Shown here: positions 17,927 through 26,793 of the stretch, in pieces
How positions within the stretch are numbered: the first letter of the stretch is position 1
Layout: every line of letters starts with the position of its first letter
Assembly: GCA_035533335.1 (NCBI GenBank)
Contig: DATLUC010000137.1
Span: 1-64,000, forward strand
DNA from: DATKSS01 sp035533335
Lineage (GTDB): Bacteria; Chloroflexota; Dormibacteria; Dormibacterales; Dormibacteraceae
Direction of reading: 5' to 3'
DNA length: 64,000 nucleotides
Made by a program: the position numbers and the translations under genes
The notes under the pieces: model-generated
The model's input: the letters and a program-made list of their open reading frames with translations, nothing else
Told to the model about the DNA's origin: nothing
Databases searched by the model: none

Positions 17927-18968
17927 CCCGGCCGACGAACCTCTCAGTCGGCGACCCTGCGGCCTGGGATGGCGAGCCGGGCAGCCGCTGAGCCTGGCCC
18001 TGAGGCTCGCCCGCCGGGACGCCCGCCCCGTGCACCAGGAGCACGTACATGGCGGCAAAGATCGGCAGGTGTCCGAGCAACTCTTGCGGGGGCAGGAATG
18101 GCACCGTGACGTTGAACGGCACCCACATCGCGACGATGACGACGCGCGTCAGCACCCCGCTGATCAAAAGCACGCCGATGACCGCCTCGGCGATCCCGGC
18201 CGCCAGCACGAAGCGCTCGTCCGTGAACCAGGCGATTCCGAGGTAGTGGAGCGGGAAGTTGAACTGCGGGTGGTCGCGCAGGAAGGCCGCCCCGAGACCC
18301 GGGTTCCAGATCTTCTCGCTCAGGGCCGGCGCGATGATCGCGATGCCGGTCAGGACACGCAGGGCTGCCACCGCCCGCGAGGTCCAGGCCGCGCCTAGCC
18401 TCCGGAAGGTCGGGCGCAGACGTCCGTGCTCGCTCGCTTGCCGGCCCACGAAGAACAGGGTTATGGCAATGCCCAGCCAGTACAGGTTCGAGACGGCGTC
18501 GAGGGGAGGCGCGGTCACGAACCCGAGCAGCACGAGCAGGGCGAGCACGCATGCGCCGGCCCAGTCGAGGAGCCCGGTGATGAAGGAGAAGGCGACGAGG
18601 ACCTCGAGGCCGCCTATCACGTAGCCGGCCGGGTTGGCGCCAAGTCGGTGAGCGGGCGAAAGCAGGGCCGGTTGGACGCCGTAGAACACGAGTGTGACGG
18701 CCGCCTGGATGGCGACCAGGGTCGGAGCGCCGTAGGCCATTCGCTCGAACAAGCCGAGCTCCGGCCAGCTGGGATTGCCAATTAGACGCTGGAGCCCGAT
18801 CAGCAGGACAAGCGCCCCCAACCCCACGCCCAGGGCCAAGGCGGTCCGGGAGCTGAAGACGAGGTCCCAGCGGACCGGATATAGGGATGCGTTCTCGAAC
18901 CAGGCCACGTGCGTGGGCGCCCACGGGAAGAGCGTGTGGCCTGCGCCTTGTTCGTCCACTCTTCTCAC
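17910..18968 (-). CDS. DoxX-like multi-span membrane protein
   Basis: An integral membrane protein of about 350 residues. Two DoxX-like four-helix blocks are apparent, the second containing ALRVLTGIAIIAPALSEKIWNPG and VLAAGIAEAVIGVLLISGVLTR. The N-terminal part THVAWFENASLYP resembles the outer loop that precedes the first helix in related proteins. DoxX proteins associate with quinol oxidases or thiosulfate:quinone oxidoreductase, but this long form is uncharacterised. The start is not clear: GTGs at 18968 and 18959 are plausible, and the frame is open further upstream. It diverges from a small gene at 19046. Confidence 0.75.
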   Translation of the reverse strand: MRRVDEQGAGHTLFPWAPTHVAWFENASLYPVRWDLVFSSRTALALGVGLGALVLLIGLQRLIGNPSWPELGLFERMAYGAPTLVAIQAAVTLVFYGVQPALLSPAHRLGANPAGYVIGGLEVLVAFSFITGLLDWAGACVLALLVLLGFVTAPPLDAVSNLYWLGIAITLFFVGRQASEHGRLRPTFRRLGAAWTSRAVAALRVLTGIAIIAPALSEKIWNPGLGAAFLRDHPQFNFPLHYLGIAWFTDERFVLAAGIAEAVIGVLLISGVLTRVVIVAMWVPFNVTVPFLPPQELLGHLPIFAAMYVLLVHGAGVPAGEPQGQAQRLPGSPSQAAGSPTERFVGRASAGS

Positions 18969-19045
18969 CAACGTCCAGGGGCCTGGGACTACCGCGAACC
19001 GGTCTCCGCCGGTCCCAGCTGCCGTGGCCGTGATATAGGTGACCC

Positions 19046-19339
19046 ATGAATGAATTCTTCGAACGCCAGGGTCGACATTGGGTGGTGGCGGCAGAGCGCC
19101 GCGACGCCACCATCGCGGTTCCCACGCTAGATTCGAGAGTCGCGCTGGAGCTCCTTGAGCTGGCTCGAGTCGCCGCCCACACCCACGAGCGCCGGTTCGC
19201 CCCGCTGTCGTGCTACCTGGCCGGCGTGGCCGCGGAGCGCTTGAGGTCGGAGAAGCCGGGCACGGACGATGCCGCAATCGCCGGGTTCATCGAAGAGGTG
19301 CGGCGAGTCCTGGAGGCCGAAGCCCCAACGGAAACCTAG
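19046..19339 (+). CDS. Small DUF6457-like protein
   Basis: A 97-residue acidic helical protein. The central LLELARVAAHTHERRFAPLSCYLAGVAAERL resembles the DUF6457 core, which is often encoded near molybdenum-cofactor genes. That would fit the nearby molybdo- or tungsto-formate dehydrogenase. The family function is unknown. The gene converges on mrp with a 4-bp overlap of the stop codons. Confidence 0.65.
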   Translation: MNEFFERQGRHWVVAAERRDATIAVPTLDSRVALELLELARVAAHTHERRFAPLSCYLAGVAAERLRSEKPGTDDAAIAGFIEEVRRVLEAEAPTET

Positions 19340-20433
19340 CGGACGTTGATCACCGGCAACTGCCGGAAGCTCTGCACCGCGATGCGTGCGGCGACCGCCG
19401 AGGCGACCTTGTCGAGGGCATGGGCGCCGGCCGTCTCTGGCCTGGAGGCGACCACGGGCGCGCCGTGGTCGGCCTCCTCCCGGATGGCCTTGTCAAGGGG
19501 GATGGCGCCGAGGTAGGGGACGCCCAGGCGCTGGGCGGCGCGCTCGGCTTTGCCGTGGTCGAAGATGTGGTGCTCCTCGTTGCACCGGCTGCAGACGAAC
19601 CAGCTCATGTTCTCGATCAACCCGAGTGCCGGCACGTTGAGGCCGCGGAACATCTGCAGCGCCTTGACCGCAATCCTCAATGCCGCCTCCTGCGGCGTGC
19701 AGACGATCGCCACTCCGGTCAGGGCCACCGACTGGGCCAGCGTGAGCGAGGCGTCGCCGGTCCCCGGAGGCAGGTCGACCACCAGGTAGTCGAGCTCGCC
19801 CCAGCGCACGTCGGTGAGCATCTGCTCGATCGCGCGCGACACCATTGGGCCGCGCCACACCATCGCCTTGTCCGCGCCGGCCAGAAGGCCGATCGACATG
19901 AGCTTGAGCCCGTAGGCCTCGAGTGGAATGAGCTTCTGGTCGAGCACTTTCGGCTGGCCGTCGACCCCCAGCATGGCCGGCACCGAGGGGCCGTAGATGT
20001 CCGCGTCCAGCAGCCCGACGCTTGCGCCGGACCGCTGCAGCGACGCGGCAAGGTTGACGGCCACCGTCGACTTGCCGACCCCACCCTTGCCGGACCCCAC
20101 CGCGATCGCATGCTTCACGCCCGGGATGACCTGCTCGGGCGAGCGGCCGCCAAACGCTGCCCGCACGTTGGCGGTCATTTTGAGGTCGACGGCGGTCACG
20201 CCTGGCAGGCCGCCGACCAGCTCGCGGGCCATGGACTGGAAGCGGTCTCGAACCGGGCACGCTGGGGTGGTGAGCTCGAACACGAAGCTGACCCGGCCGG
20301 AGTCGCTCACGGCCAGGTCCTTGATCATCCCCAAACTCACCACGTCGCGGCCGAGGTCGGGGTCCTGGATCGCGGAAAGCGCCGCCAGCACCTGCTCGGC
20401 GCTGGGCCCTTTGGGGTGCCCGTTATTGGGCAC
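19336..20433 (-). CDS. mrp: Mrp/NBP35-type Fe-S carrier ATPase
   Basis: The 365-residue protein has an N-terminal MIP18 domain (about 10-90), then the deviant Walker A GSGKGGVGKSTVAVNLAA, LLDADIYGPS and LVVDLPPGTGD. A CxxC (FVCSRCNEEH) binds a bridging Fe-S cluster at the dimer interface. It is expected to carry Fe-S clusters to apo-proteins. As the last gene of the formate dehydrogenase run, overlapping the NrfD-type gene by 11 bp, it may supply clusters to that enzyme. Confidence 0.95.
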   Translation of the reverse strand: MPNNGHPKGPSAEQVLAALSAIQDPDLGRDVVSLGMIKDLAVSDSGRVSFVFELTTPACPVRDRFQSMARELVGGLPGVTAVDLKMTANVRAAFGGRSPEQVIPGVKHAIAVGSGKGGVGKSTVAVNLAASLQRSGASVGLLDADIYGPSVPAMLGVDGQPKVLDQKLIPLEAYGLKLMSIGLLAGADKAMVWRGPMVSRAIEQMLTDVRWGELDYLVVDLPPGTGDASLTLAQSVALTGVAIVCTPQEAALRIAVKALQMFRGLNVPALGLIENMSWFVCSRCNEEHHIFDHGKAERAAQRLGVPYLGAIPLDKAIREEADHGAPVVASRPETAGAHALDKVASAVAARIAVQSFRQLPVINVR

Positions 20434-21343
20434 TGAAGATCACAGCTGCCCTCATGGCCAGCACCGCAAGGAGGACCAGGATCGAAACCACCGTGGCCTC
20501 CATCGCCACCGGGGCCACGGCCACGGACTCTCCGCTTGCCTGCAGGCGCGCTGGACGACGCACGCCGAGCATGGAGGCGCCGATCCCGACCAGCACGAGG
20601 ATCCAGAGGGGAAGCCAGGTCAGGGTCCGACCGGCCGAGCCGGCGATCGCCACGGTCGCGAAGAACGCCACGAGCAATGCGAGCTCGAGGATCGCGAAAT
20701 AGCCGTCGGCAAGGCGAAGGCGCTCGAGGCTGAACGACGCCTCGGGCCGGTAGCGCACGAGCAGCGTGATCAGCGCCGCCGCGCCGCTGAGCCCGGATGC
20801 GAGGAACAGGCCGCCGAGGGCCCAGGTGTCGCTCCACACGGGCTGGTTGCTGACGCTCAGCAGCACCCCGGTGTAGGAGAGGACGAAAAGCCCGATGACC
20901 GAACCCACGATGTTGAAGATCCGGCCGCCGCCGGCGCCGAGCAGCCCATTCGCTCGGCCCTGGCGGTCCCTGGCCCAGGTGTCGAGGGCCGACACCGCGA
21001 CAAAGAACCCGAAGACGAGCAGGGCCCACACGCCGACCGACATCGGCGACCAGTACTTGAAGTTCAAGCCGGTCTCACCGGGCGTGGTGTCGATGAGCAT
21101 GTGCCAGAACCTCGACCAGCTGACCCCGAGGTCGGCGGTCAGAAGGATCGGGCACAGCAAAGTCGCCGGCAGGGCGATGTAGTACCCGAGCCGCGCCGCG
21201 GGCTCGTCTCGCGGACCACCGGCCACGCGCAGGATGGTCGCCAGGACGTACGAGCCGGCCGCCAGGCCGGCCAGGAAGAAGTAAAAGAGGATGTACCACA
21301 GCCACTGCGGCGCCCGGACGAAATGCTCGGCCAGCAGGATCAT
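20423..21343 (-). CDS. NrfD/PsrC-type membrane subunit of formate dehydrogenase
   Basis: A 306-residue integral membrane protein with about eight to nine helices. It starts WLWYILFYFFLAGLAAGSYVLATILR, the typical NrfD opening, and has PILLTADLGVSWSRFWHML, the conserved quinone-side helix. It would anchor the complex and pass electrons to menaquinone. NrfD anchors carry no heme, unlike the cytochrome b anchor FdnI. The ATG overlaps the Fe-S subunit stop by 4 bp. Confidence 0.92.
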   Translation of the reverse strand: MILLAEHFVRAPQWLWYILFYFFLAGLAAGSYVLATILRVAGGPRDEPAARLGYYIALPATLLCPILLTADLGVSWSRFWHMLIDTTPGETGLNFKYWSPMSVGVWALLVFGFFVAVSALDTWARDRQGRANGLLGAGGGRIFNIVGSVIGLFVLSYTGVLLSVSNQPVWSDTWALGGLFLASGLSGAAALITLLVRYRPEASFSLERLRLADGYFAILELALLVAFFATVAIAGSAGRTLTWLPLWILVLVGIGASMLGVRRPARLQASGESVAVAPVAMEATVVSILVLLAVLAMRAAVIFSAQ

Positions 21344-22140
21344 GCCGCTCCCCTCCGACGGAACGCGACCAGGCCCGCGACCACGGCGACCACGCCCGTG
21401 ACGAGCGCGCCGAGGTAGCCGCCGATGTTGTTGCGGCTCGGCAGGCCGGCGTTTTCCGCGTTCGGCAGGCCGTAGGTCTCAGGCTTGTCCATCAGCAGGA
21501 AGAAGGCGTTCAATCCGCCGTACACCTTGTCGTCGCGCCCATAAAGCTGCGCCTGGGTGACGCCCTGGGTGTGCAGCGCTTCGAGCCTGACGTCGGCGGC
21601 CTTCTGGAGGTCGGCGAGCGGACCGAACTGGATCGACTGCGTAGGGCACGCCTGCGCGCACGCAGGCTGCTTGCCCGCTTGGAGGCGGTCGTAGCAGAGG
21701 GTGCACTTGTGAGCGGTGCCCGTCTGTTGGTTCATGCCGATCACGCTGTATGGACAGGCCGCGATGCAGTTGCGGCAGCCGTTGCAGACGTCCTGCTGGA
21801 TGAAGACGGTGTCGAACTCGGTGCGGATGATCGCGCCGGTCGGGCAGACCTCCATGCAGCTCGCGTGCTTGCAGTGCTTGCAGACGTCCGACATCAACAG
21901 CCAGGCCGTCCCGTTGCCCGACGTGATCGATTGGTCGGGCACCTGGTCGAGCATCTTCACGTGGCGCCAGTTCTGGGCATCGAGCTGACCCGTGTTATCG
22001 AAGCTGTCGAGGAAGTTCGGTGAGTTGCCCTCCAGCTGGTTCCACTCCTTACAGGCGACCTCGCAAGCCTTGCACCCGATGCAGATGCTGGTGTCGGTGA
22101 AAAATCCGTACGATTCGCCGGCCTTGATCGTGGGGGCCAT
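21340..22140 (-). CDS. Formate dehydrogenase Fe-S (beta) subunit
   Basis: The 266-residue electron-transfer subunit has four ferredoxin-type Cys clusters: CIGCKACEVACKEWN, CKHCKHASCMEVCP, CNGCRNCIAACP and CTLCYDRLQAGKQPACAQACP. It ends with one C-terminal membrane helix (YLGALVTGVVAVVAGLVAF) and RRR inside, as in FdnH. It carries electrons from the catalytic subunit to the NrfD anchor. It is separated from fdhE by 2 bp. Confidence 0.95.
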   Translation of the reverse strand: MAPTIKAGESYGFFTDTSICIGCKACEVACKEWNQLEGNSPNFLDSFDNTGQLDAQNWRHVKMLDQVPDQSITSGNGTAWLLMSDVCKHCKHASCMEVCPTGAIIRTEFDTVFIQQDVCNGCRNCIAACPYSVIGMNQQTGTAHKCTLCYDRLQAGKQPACAQACPTQSIQFGPLADLQKAADVRLEALHTQGVTQAQLYGRDDKVYGGLNAFFLLMDKPETYGLPNAENAGLPSRNNIGGYLGALVTGVVAVVAGLVAFRRRGAA

Positions 22141-22142
22141 CG

Positions 22143-23009
22143 TTAGAAACCTGCCAGGTTCGTGGTGATCTTGGTGAAGCCCCGGTCCCGCGCGTACAGG
22201 TCGAGCGGGATCGCGGCGATCTCGTCCACGACCGGCACGGCATTCGGATCGGTCGCCAGGTCGATGCTCAGCAGGTAGTGCCGGCAGGAGTCGCAGGCCT
22301 CGATTCGCATGTGGGGGAACACCGCGGCGTGGCGCCCGTTGGTCGAGGGTGCAGGGAGTCCTCTCACGACGCTGCCGTGTTCCCCCGAGGCGGTCCCTTC
22401 CTCGGCATAGATGGGTAGCTTCGTGGTTGAGTCCTCTCCGCACGCAGCGCAGGTCATGCGGGCGTAGCCCCAGCTCGTGCTGCAGCGAGCGCACAGCAGG
22501 TACCGCCGACCGGTGGCCAGGTCTTCGCCCGCCGGCGCGAAGTAGTCGAGCTGGGGGGCCCCTCCGCACTGCGGGCAGTGGCGGGCGTCCCGCGTCCCGG
22601 CACAGCCGGCTCTCGAGTCTGGGCCGAGCGCTTCCAGAACCGGCCCCATCGACGCCCTCGCGAGGAACCGATCGATCGCGGGCTGCTCTTCCCCTCGCAT
22701 CCACCGCTCGATGATCGAATGCGGCTGCTCACGTTCGAGTCGCTCGATCAATGCGCTGCGCATCCGCTCGGGGCCGGCGGCCATGCTGGCATCAAGAACG
22801 CTAGGCACTACGACCTCCGCAACGTAGGCGGCCAACCGATCCACCGGCGGCGAATCCGATTGTGCGTTCGAGAACGCGTTCTGCTGCACAGGCAGCAAAG
22901 CGCCATAGAAGTCGAGCACCTCGCGCGCAAAGGGCTGGCGAGCGCGAAGCTCTGCCACCCGCCGGCGGCGTTCGGTCCAGGGATCGGCCGCGGTCGCGAC
23001 GGCGCTCAT
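22143..23009 (-). CDS. fdhE: FdhE formate dehydrogenase accessory protein
   Basis: The product is about 288 residues with a helical N-terminal half and a C-terminal half carrying four rubredoxin-like CxxC pairs (HCPQCGG, LCARC, TCAACG, ACDSC). FdhE binds the catalytic subunit of respiratory formate dehydrogenases and is needed for activity, perhaps by protecting or reducing the cofactor site. The start is ATG 23009 (TGATG overlap with fdnG) or the GTG one codon upstream. Its position between the alpha and beta genes is unusual. Confidence 0.9.
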   Translation of the reverse strand: MSAVATAADPWTERRRRVAELRARQPFAREVLDFYGALLPVQQNAFSNAQSDSPPVDRLAAYVAEVVVPSVLDASMAAGPERMRSALIERLEREQPHSIIERWMRGEEQPAIDRFLARASMGPVLEALGPDSRAGCAGTRDARHCPQCGGAPQLDYFAPAGEDLATGRRYLLCARCSTSWGYARMTCAACGEDSTTKLPIYAEEGTASGEHGSVVRGLPAPSTNGRHAAVFPHMRIEACDSCRHYLLSIDLATDPNAVPVVDEIAAIPLDLYARDRGFTKITTNLAGF

Positions 23010-26000
23010 CACAGCTTCTCCAGGTTGACGAGAAAAGCTTTGAACTCGGGCGTGCGCGCATTGGCGTCGCCCACGAACGGGGTGAGCGCGTTCGCGAGCC
23101 AGTACCGCCCGTGGGTGGGATCGGCGTCCGCGGGGATCCCCACGTCTCCCCAGTGGATCGGGATCCCGATCTGGTAGACCTTCTGCCCGGCGACGGTGAG
23201 CGGTCCAAGCCGTTTGGTGACGATCGCAGCCACCTCGACCTTGCCTCGCTTGGAGGAGACGCGCACCTGGTCCCCGCTCTTGATGCCGTGGGCCGCCGCG
23301 AGCTCCTCAGGGATCTCGACGAAGGGCTTGGGCTGCAGCTGAACGAGGTGAGGGACGTGCTGCGTGACGTAGTGCTCGTGCTCCGTCAGGCGGTAGCTCG
23401 TGGCGATGTAGGGAAATTCCTGCGGCGTGCCGAAGCGGTTGGGCCGGCCGGCCGCCTGGTCGTAATAGAAGGCAACGGGCGACGCGGAATTGGTCGCGTG
23501 CAGCGGGTTCTGAACCGGCGATTCGACTGGCTCGTAGTGCTCGGGGAGTGGGCCGTCGGCCATGCCGTTGCTGAACAGGCGGCCGACGCCCTCCCCGTTC
23601 ATGATGAATGGCAGATAGGCGTTAGGATCGGCCGGGTTCATCGTCGGCGGGTAGTCCGGCACGTCGCCCACCCACTTGGCGCCGTTCCAGCTGATCCCGG
23701 GGCGGGCCGGGTCCCACGGTTTTCCGCTGAGGTCTGCCGATGCGCGGTTGTACAGGACGCGGCGGTTGAGCGGCCAGCTCCATGCCCAGTTGGCATAAAA
23801 CCCCATCCCGGTCGGGTCGTTGGTCGCCGGGTCCTCGACGCCGCTGCGGCGCTTCATCAGATTGCCCGAGTCCAGGTAGCTGCCGACGTAGATCCAGTCG
23901 CCCGTGGTGGTCGTGCCGTCATCCTTCAGGAGGGCAAAGCTCGTCATCTGCTTGCCGGTGGTCAAGTCCTTGCCGTTGATCTCCTTGGCCACCTCGTCCA
24001 GGGTCGGTTTCAAGGGGTCGGCAAAGTCGAAGGTCAGGCTCATGATCGGGTCGGCGAACTTGCCGCCCTGCGACTGGTACAGCGCCTTGACGCGGTGGAA
24101 AACGTCGCTGAGGATCCAGTGGTCGTGGCGCGACTGCCCGTCCGGCGGCATCACCTGGTCTTTCCACTGCGACCAGCGGCCGCTGTTCACGAAGGAACCG
24201 TCCTTTTCGATCCAGTGCGTGGTCGGGAGCATGAACACCTCGGTCTGCACCTTGCTCGCGTCGACTCCGGGCGCCCGCCAGAACTCCGAGCTGGTGGTGG
24301 GCAGGGCGTCCATGACGACCAGCCATTTCAGGTTGGCGAGGGCTTGCCGCACCTGGTTGGTGTCGGGGCCGATGCTCGCCGCCGTCATCCCCGACAGGAT
24401 CACGCCTTGCATCTTGCCTTTGAGGGCCTGGTCGTAGATGGTCATCCACGAAGCGTTGGAGGCCGGCTTGGGCACGAAATCGAACGCGAACTCGTTGTCC
24501 TTGGTCGCGGCGTCTCCGTACCACGCTTTGAGCGTGCTGGTTAGGAACTTCTTGTAGTTGAGGCCGAAGAAGTTCCACGAGTTGGGGTCCTGCTTCTTGG
24601 CTGCGCTCTGGGCCACGTAGTCGTCGCGGTTCTTCTGCCCTGGCGCGGGGATCTTCAGGTAGCCCGGGAGGATGTCCCAAGAGATGGCATGGTCGGTGTT
24701 GCCCTGGATGTTGGCATGGCCGCGCTCGGCATTCATGCCGCCGCCGGGCCGCCCGATGTTGCCGAGCAACAGTTGCAGCAAGGAGCCGGAGCGGATGAGC
24801 TGGCCGCCCGTGGTGTGGTGAGTCAGGCCGACGGCGTAGACGATCGTCATCACCTTGTCCGGCGCGCCCATCTGACCGACCAGGTCGGCGACTTTGCCGA
24901 AGTCGGCTGTCGGGATGCCGGTGATGCTCGACACGACGTCCGGCGTGTAGCGCGAGTAATGCGTCTTCATGAGCTGAAACACCGAACGAGGGTGCTGGAG
25001 AGTCATGTCGCGGTGCGCGTACCCGGTCGCGGGGTCCGTCTCATAGCTCCACGTGGCGATGTTGTACGCGCGTTTGGTGGGGTCGTAGCCGGAGAAGAGG
25101 CCCTCGTTGAAGGCGTATCCATCCTTGACGATGAAAGACGCGTTTGTGTAGTTGCGAACGTATTCGTCGTGGAAAAGGTTGTTTTGCAAGACGTGGTTGA
25201 TGAGGCCGCCGAAGTAGGCCACGTCGGTGCCCGTGCGGATGCGCAGGTACATATCGGCGACCGCAGAGGTGCGGGTGAAGCGCGGGTCGGTGTGGACGAT
25301 CTTGGCGCCGCGGTCGAGCTTGGCCCGCATGAACCACTGGAAGCCGACCGGGTGCGCTTCGGCGGGGTTGGCGCCGTTGATCAGGATGAGGTCAGCGTTC
25401 TTGATGTCGCGCCAGTGGTTCGTCATCGCTCCCCTTCCGAATGTGGCGGCCAAACTGACCACCGTGGGGCCGTGTCAAACCCTGGCCTGTTGCTCTAGAT
25501 ATACCAGTCCCAGGCCGCGCATCAGCTTGGTGGCGAAGTAACCCTCCTCCGAGCTGAACGCGGCTCCTCCGGCGAAGGCGATGCCCTCGGTGCGGTTGAC
25601 CGTGTTGCCGTTGCCGTCCGTAGTCACGAACGTGGCGTCGCGCGACGCTTTGATGTTCTGCGCAATCTTGTCGAGCACGAAGTCCCAGGTGACGCTCTTC
25701 CATCCCGTGGCGCCAGGGGCCCGATATTGCGGCGACGTGACGCGGCGAGGCGATATCGCGAGCTGCATCGCTGTCGCGCCCTTGGGGCAAAGGCGGCCCT
25801 CGTTGACCGGGCTGTCCGGGTCGCCTTCGATCTGCAGCAGTTGCGTGGAACCGTCCGAGTTCTGACGCGTGTATGCGACCAGCGAGCAGCCGACCGCGCA
25901 GTAGGGGCACAGCGAATGGGACTCTTTGGCTCCGGCTATGCGCAGGTTCTGCTTGACCGTCGTCGAGGCGGCCAGTGCGACCTCGAAGCCGAGGCCGGAG

Positions 26001-26065
26001 ACCGCCAGGGCCCCGGCACCGGCCGCACCTACTTTTAGGAACTCCCTTCTTGTGACTGGTGACAA
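23009..26065 (-). CDS. fdnG: Selenocysteine-containing formate dehydrogenase catalytic subunit
   Basis: The protein is 1018 residues if the in-frame UGA at 25475-25477 is read as selenocysteine (residue 197). The context QQARV-U-HGPTVVSLAATFGRGAMTNHW is exactly that of FDH-N/FDH-O enzymes. A Tat signal (RREFLKVGAAGAG) shows export, and Cys53, 56, 60 and 93 hold a 4Fe-4S cluster before the bis-MGD domains. It oxidises formate to CO2 outside the membrane. Taken without recoding it would look like two genes (23009-25462 and 25475-26065). The start is TTG, with GAGGAG about 11 bases upstream. The sel genes it requires are not in this window. Confidence 0.95.
25445..25477 (-). promoter_or_regulatory. 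UGA selenocysteine codon and SECIS-like hairpin
   Basis: After the UGA (25475-25477) and an 11-nt spacer, GGUGGUC (25463-25457) pairs with GGCCGCC (25451-25445), including two G-U pairs. They close a five-base AGUUU loop. The bacterial SECIS bound by SelB is a stem-loop at this distance, with G and U in the apical loop as here. The UGACACGGCCC opening matches the E. coli formate dehydrogenase genes. Confidence 0.82.
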
Positions 26066-26138
26066 GACAGCCTGAACTCCTCTGGTGGGGTGGTGGAGTG
26101 GGCCTGAACCTATCTCAGACGGTACCCGCTGTCAAGTT

Positions 26139-26747
26139 TCAACCCGTCGACATCGATAAGTCGGACCGGTCATCGGGCTCGGCATTGCGCAGCAGGTCGA
26201 CGAGTCGCGCATCCCAGGGCACGATCACACCGGTGAGCCCGGCCGTCTCGTATGCACTCATGGTGGCGGTCCAGGCCTCGCGATCGGCCGGCATCACGAT
26301 GTCGCCCCATACCTCTATATGTGTCTGATTTACATGTGTCTGATCCGGGCCCGGCAGGTCGCCCGGGGCTGTGAGCTTGTGGATCACGCCGTCGACGGTA
26401 ATGTCCTGAGTCGAGCCAAGGCTGAAAGTTCTTGCCCCGGTGGTCCGAGCGCTGGTGACGTCACTGGCTGGCACGGCCAGCACGATCCTATCTCGACTCA
26501 GCTTCTGCGCCGAAGAGATACCGGCGTTGACCTGCGCTGCACCGTGAAATGCGCCTGGAGCCAGGATGCAGCCAAGCCTCACCCTCTGCGTCGCCGCCGC
26601 CAAGGCTCCCAGGATTACCCATGCGTCGGGGCCGCCGGACTCGAGCCAGATCGTATCCACGCCAGCGGATTCGAGGGCGCTGACGTCGGCGAGGTATTCG
26701 CCTGCCGAACCGATGAGCCGAGGCAGCCGCACGCCGATTTTAGGCAC
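26139..26747 (-). CDS. Short luciferase-like (LLM/F420-type) protein
   Basis: A 202-residue protein resembling the bacterial luciferase-like TIM barrel: ALESAGVDTIWLESGG, LGALAAATQRVRLGCILAP, and a C-terminal YETAGLTGVIVPWDARLVDLL. Full family members are near 300 residues, so the middle of the barrel is shortened. F420 binding cannot be confirmed from sequence. An 11-bp direct repeat (26319-26329 and 26334-26344) encodes a duplicated QTH segment. It lies just downstream of nothing obvious and diverges from an MFS gene. Confidence 0.6.
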   Translation of the reverse strand: MPKIGVRLPRLIGSAGEYLADVSALESAGVDTIWLESGGPDAWVILGALAAATQRVRLGCILAPGAFHGAAQVNAGISSAQKLSRDRIVLAVPASDVTSARTTGARTFSLGSTQDITVDGVIHKLTAPGDLPGPDQTHVNQTHIEVWGDIVMPADREAWTATMSAYETAGLTGVIVPWDARLVDLLRNAEPDDRSDLSMSTG

Positions 26748-26793
26748 CGACTCACTTTAGCTCTGCGGTGGTGTTGTTAGGCTGCAACGACCG

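Noticed and set aside
19210..20436. Plus-strand frame of about 400 codons opposite mrp
   Set aside because: The minus-strand Mrp protein has complete motifs, whereas this frame is His/Arg/Gln-rich shadow sequence.
22862..24544. Long plus-strand open frame opposite fdnG
   Set aside because: It is a high-GC shadow of the formate dehydrogenase gene, with no recognisable domain, and it overlaps well-supported minus-strand genes throughout.
25463..25477. Boundary between two separate formate dehydrogenase genes
   Set aside because: The UGA matches the selenocysteine position with a SECIS-like hairpin, so this is one gene.
26319..26344. 11-bp tandem repeat as a mobile-element scar
   Set aside because: It keeps the reading frame of the luciferase-like protein and has no flanking inverted repeats, so a simple small duplication is enough.
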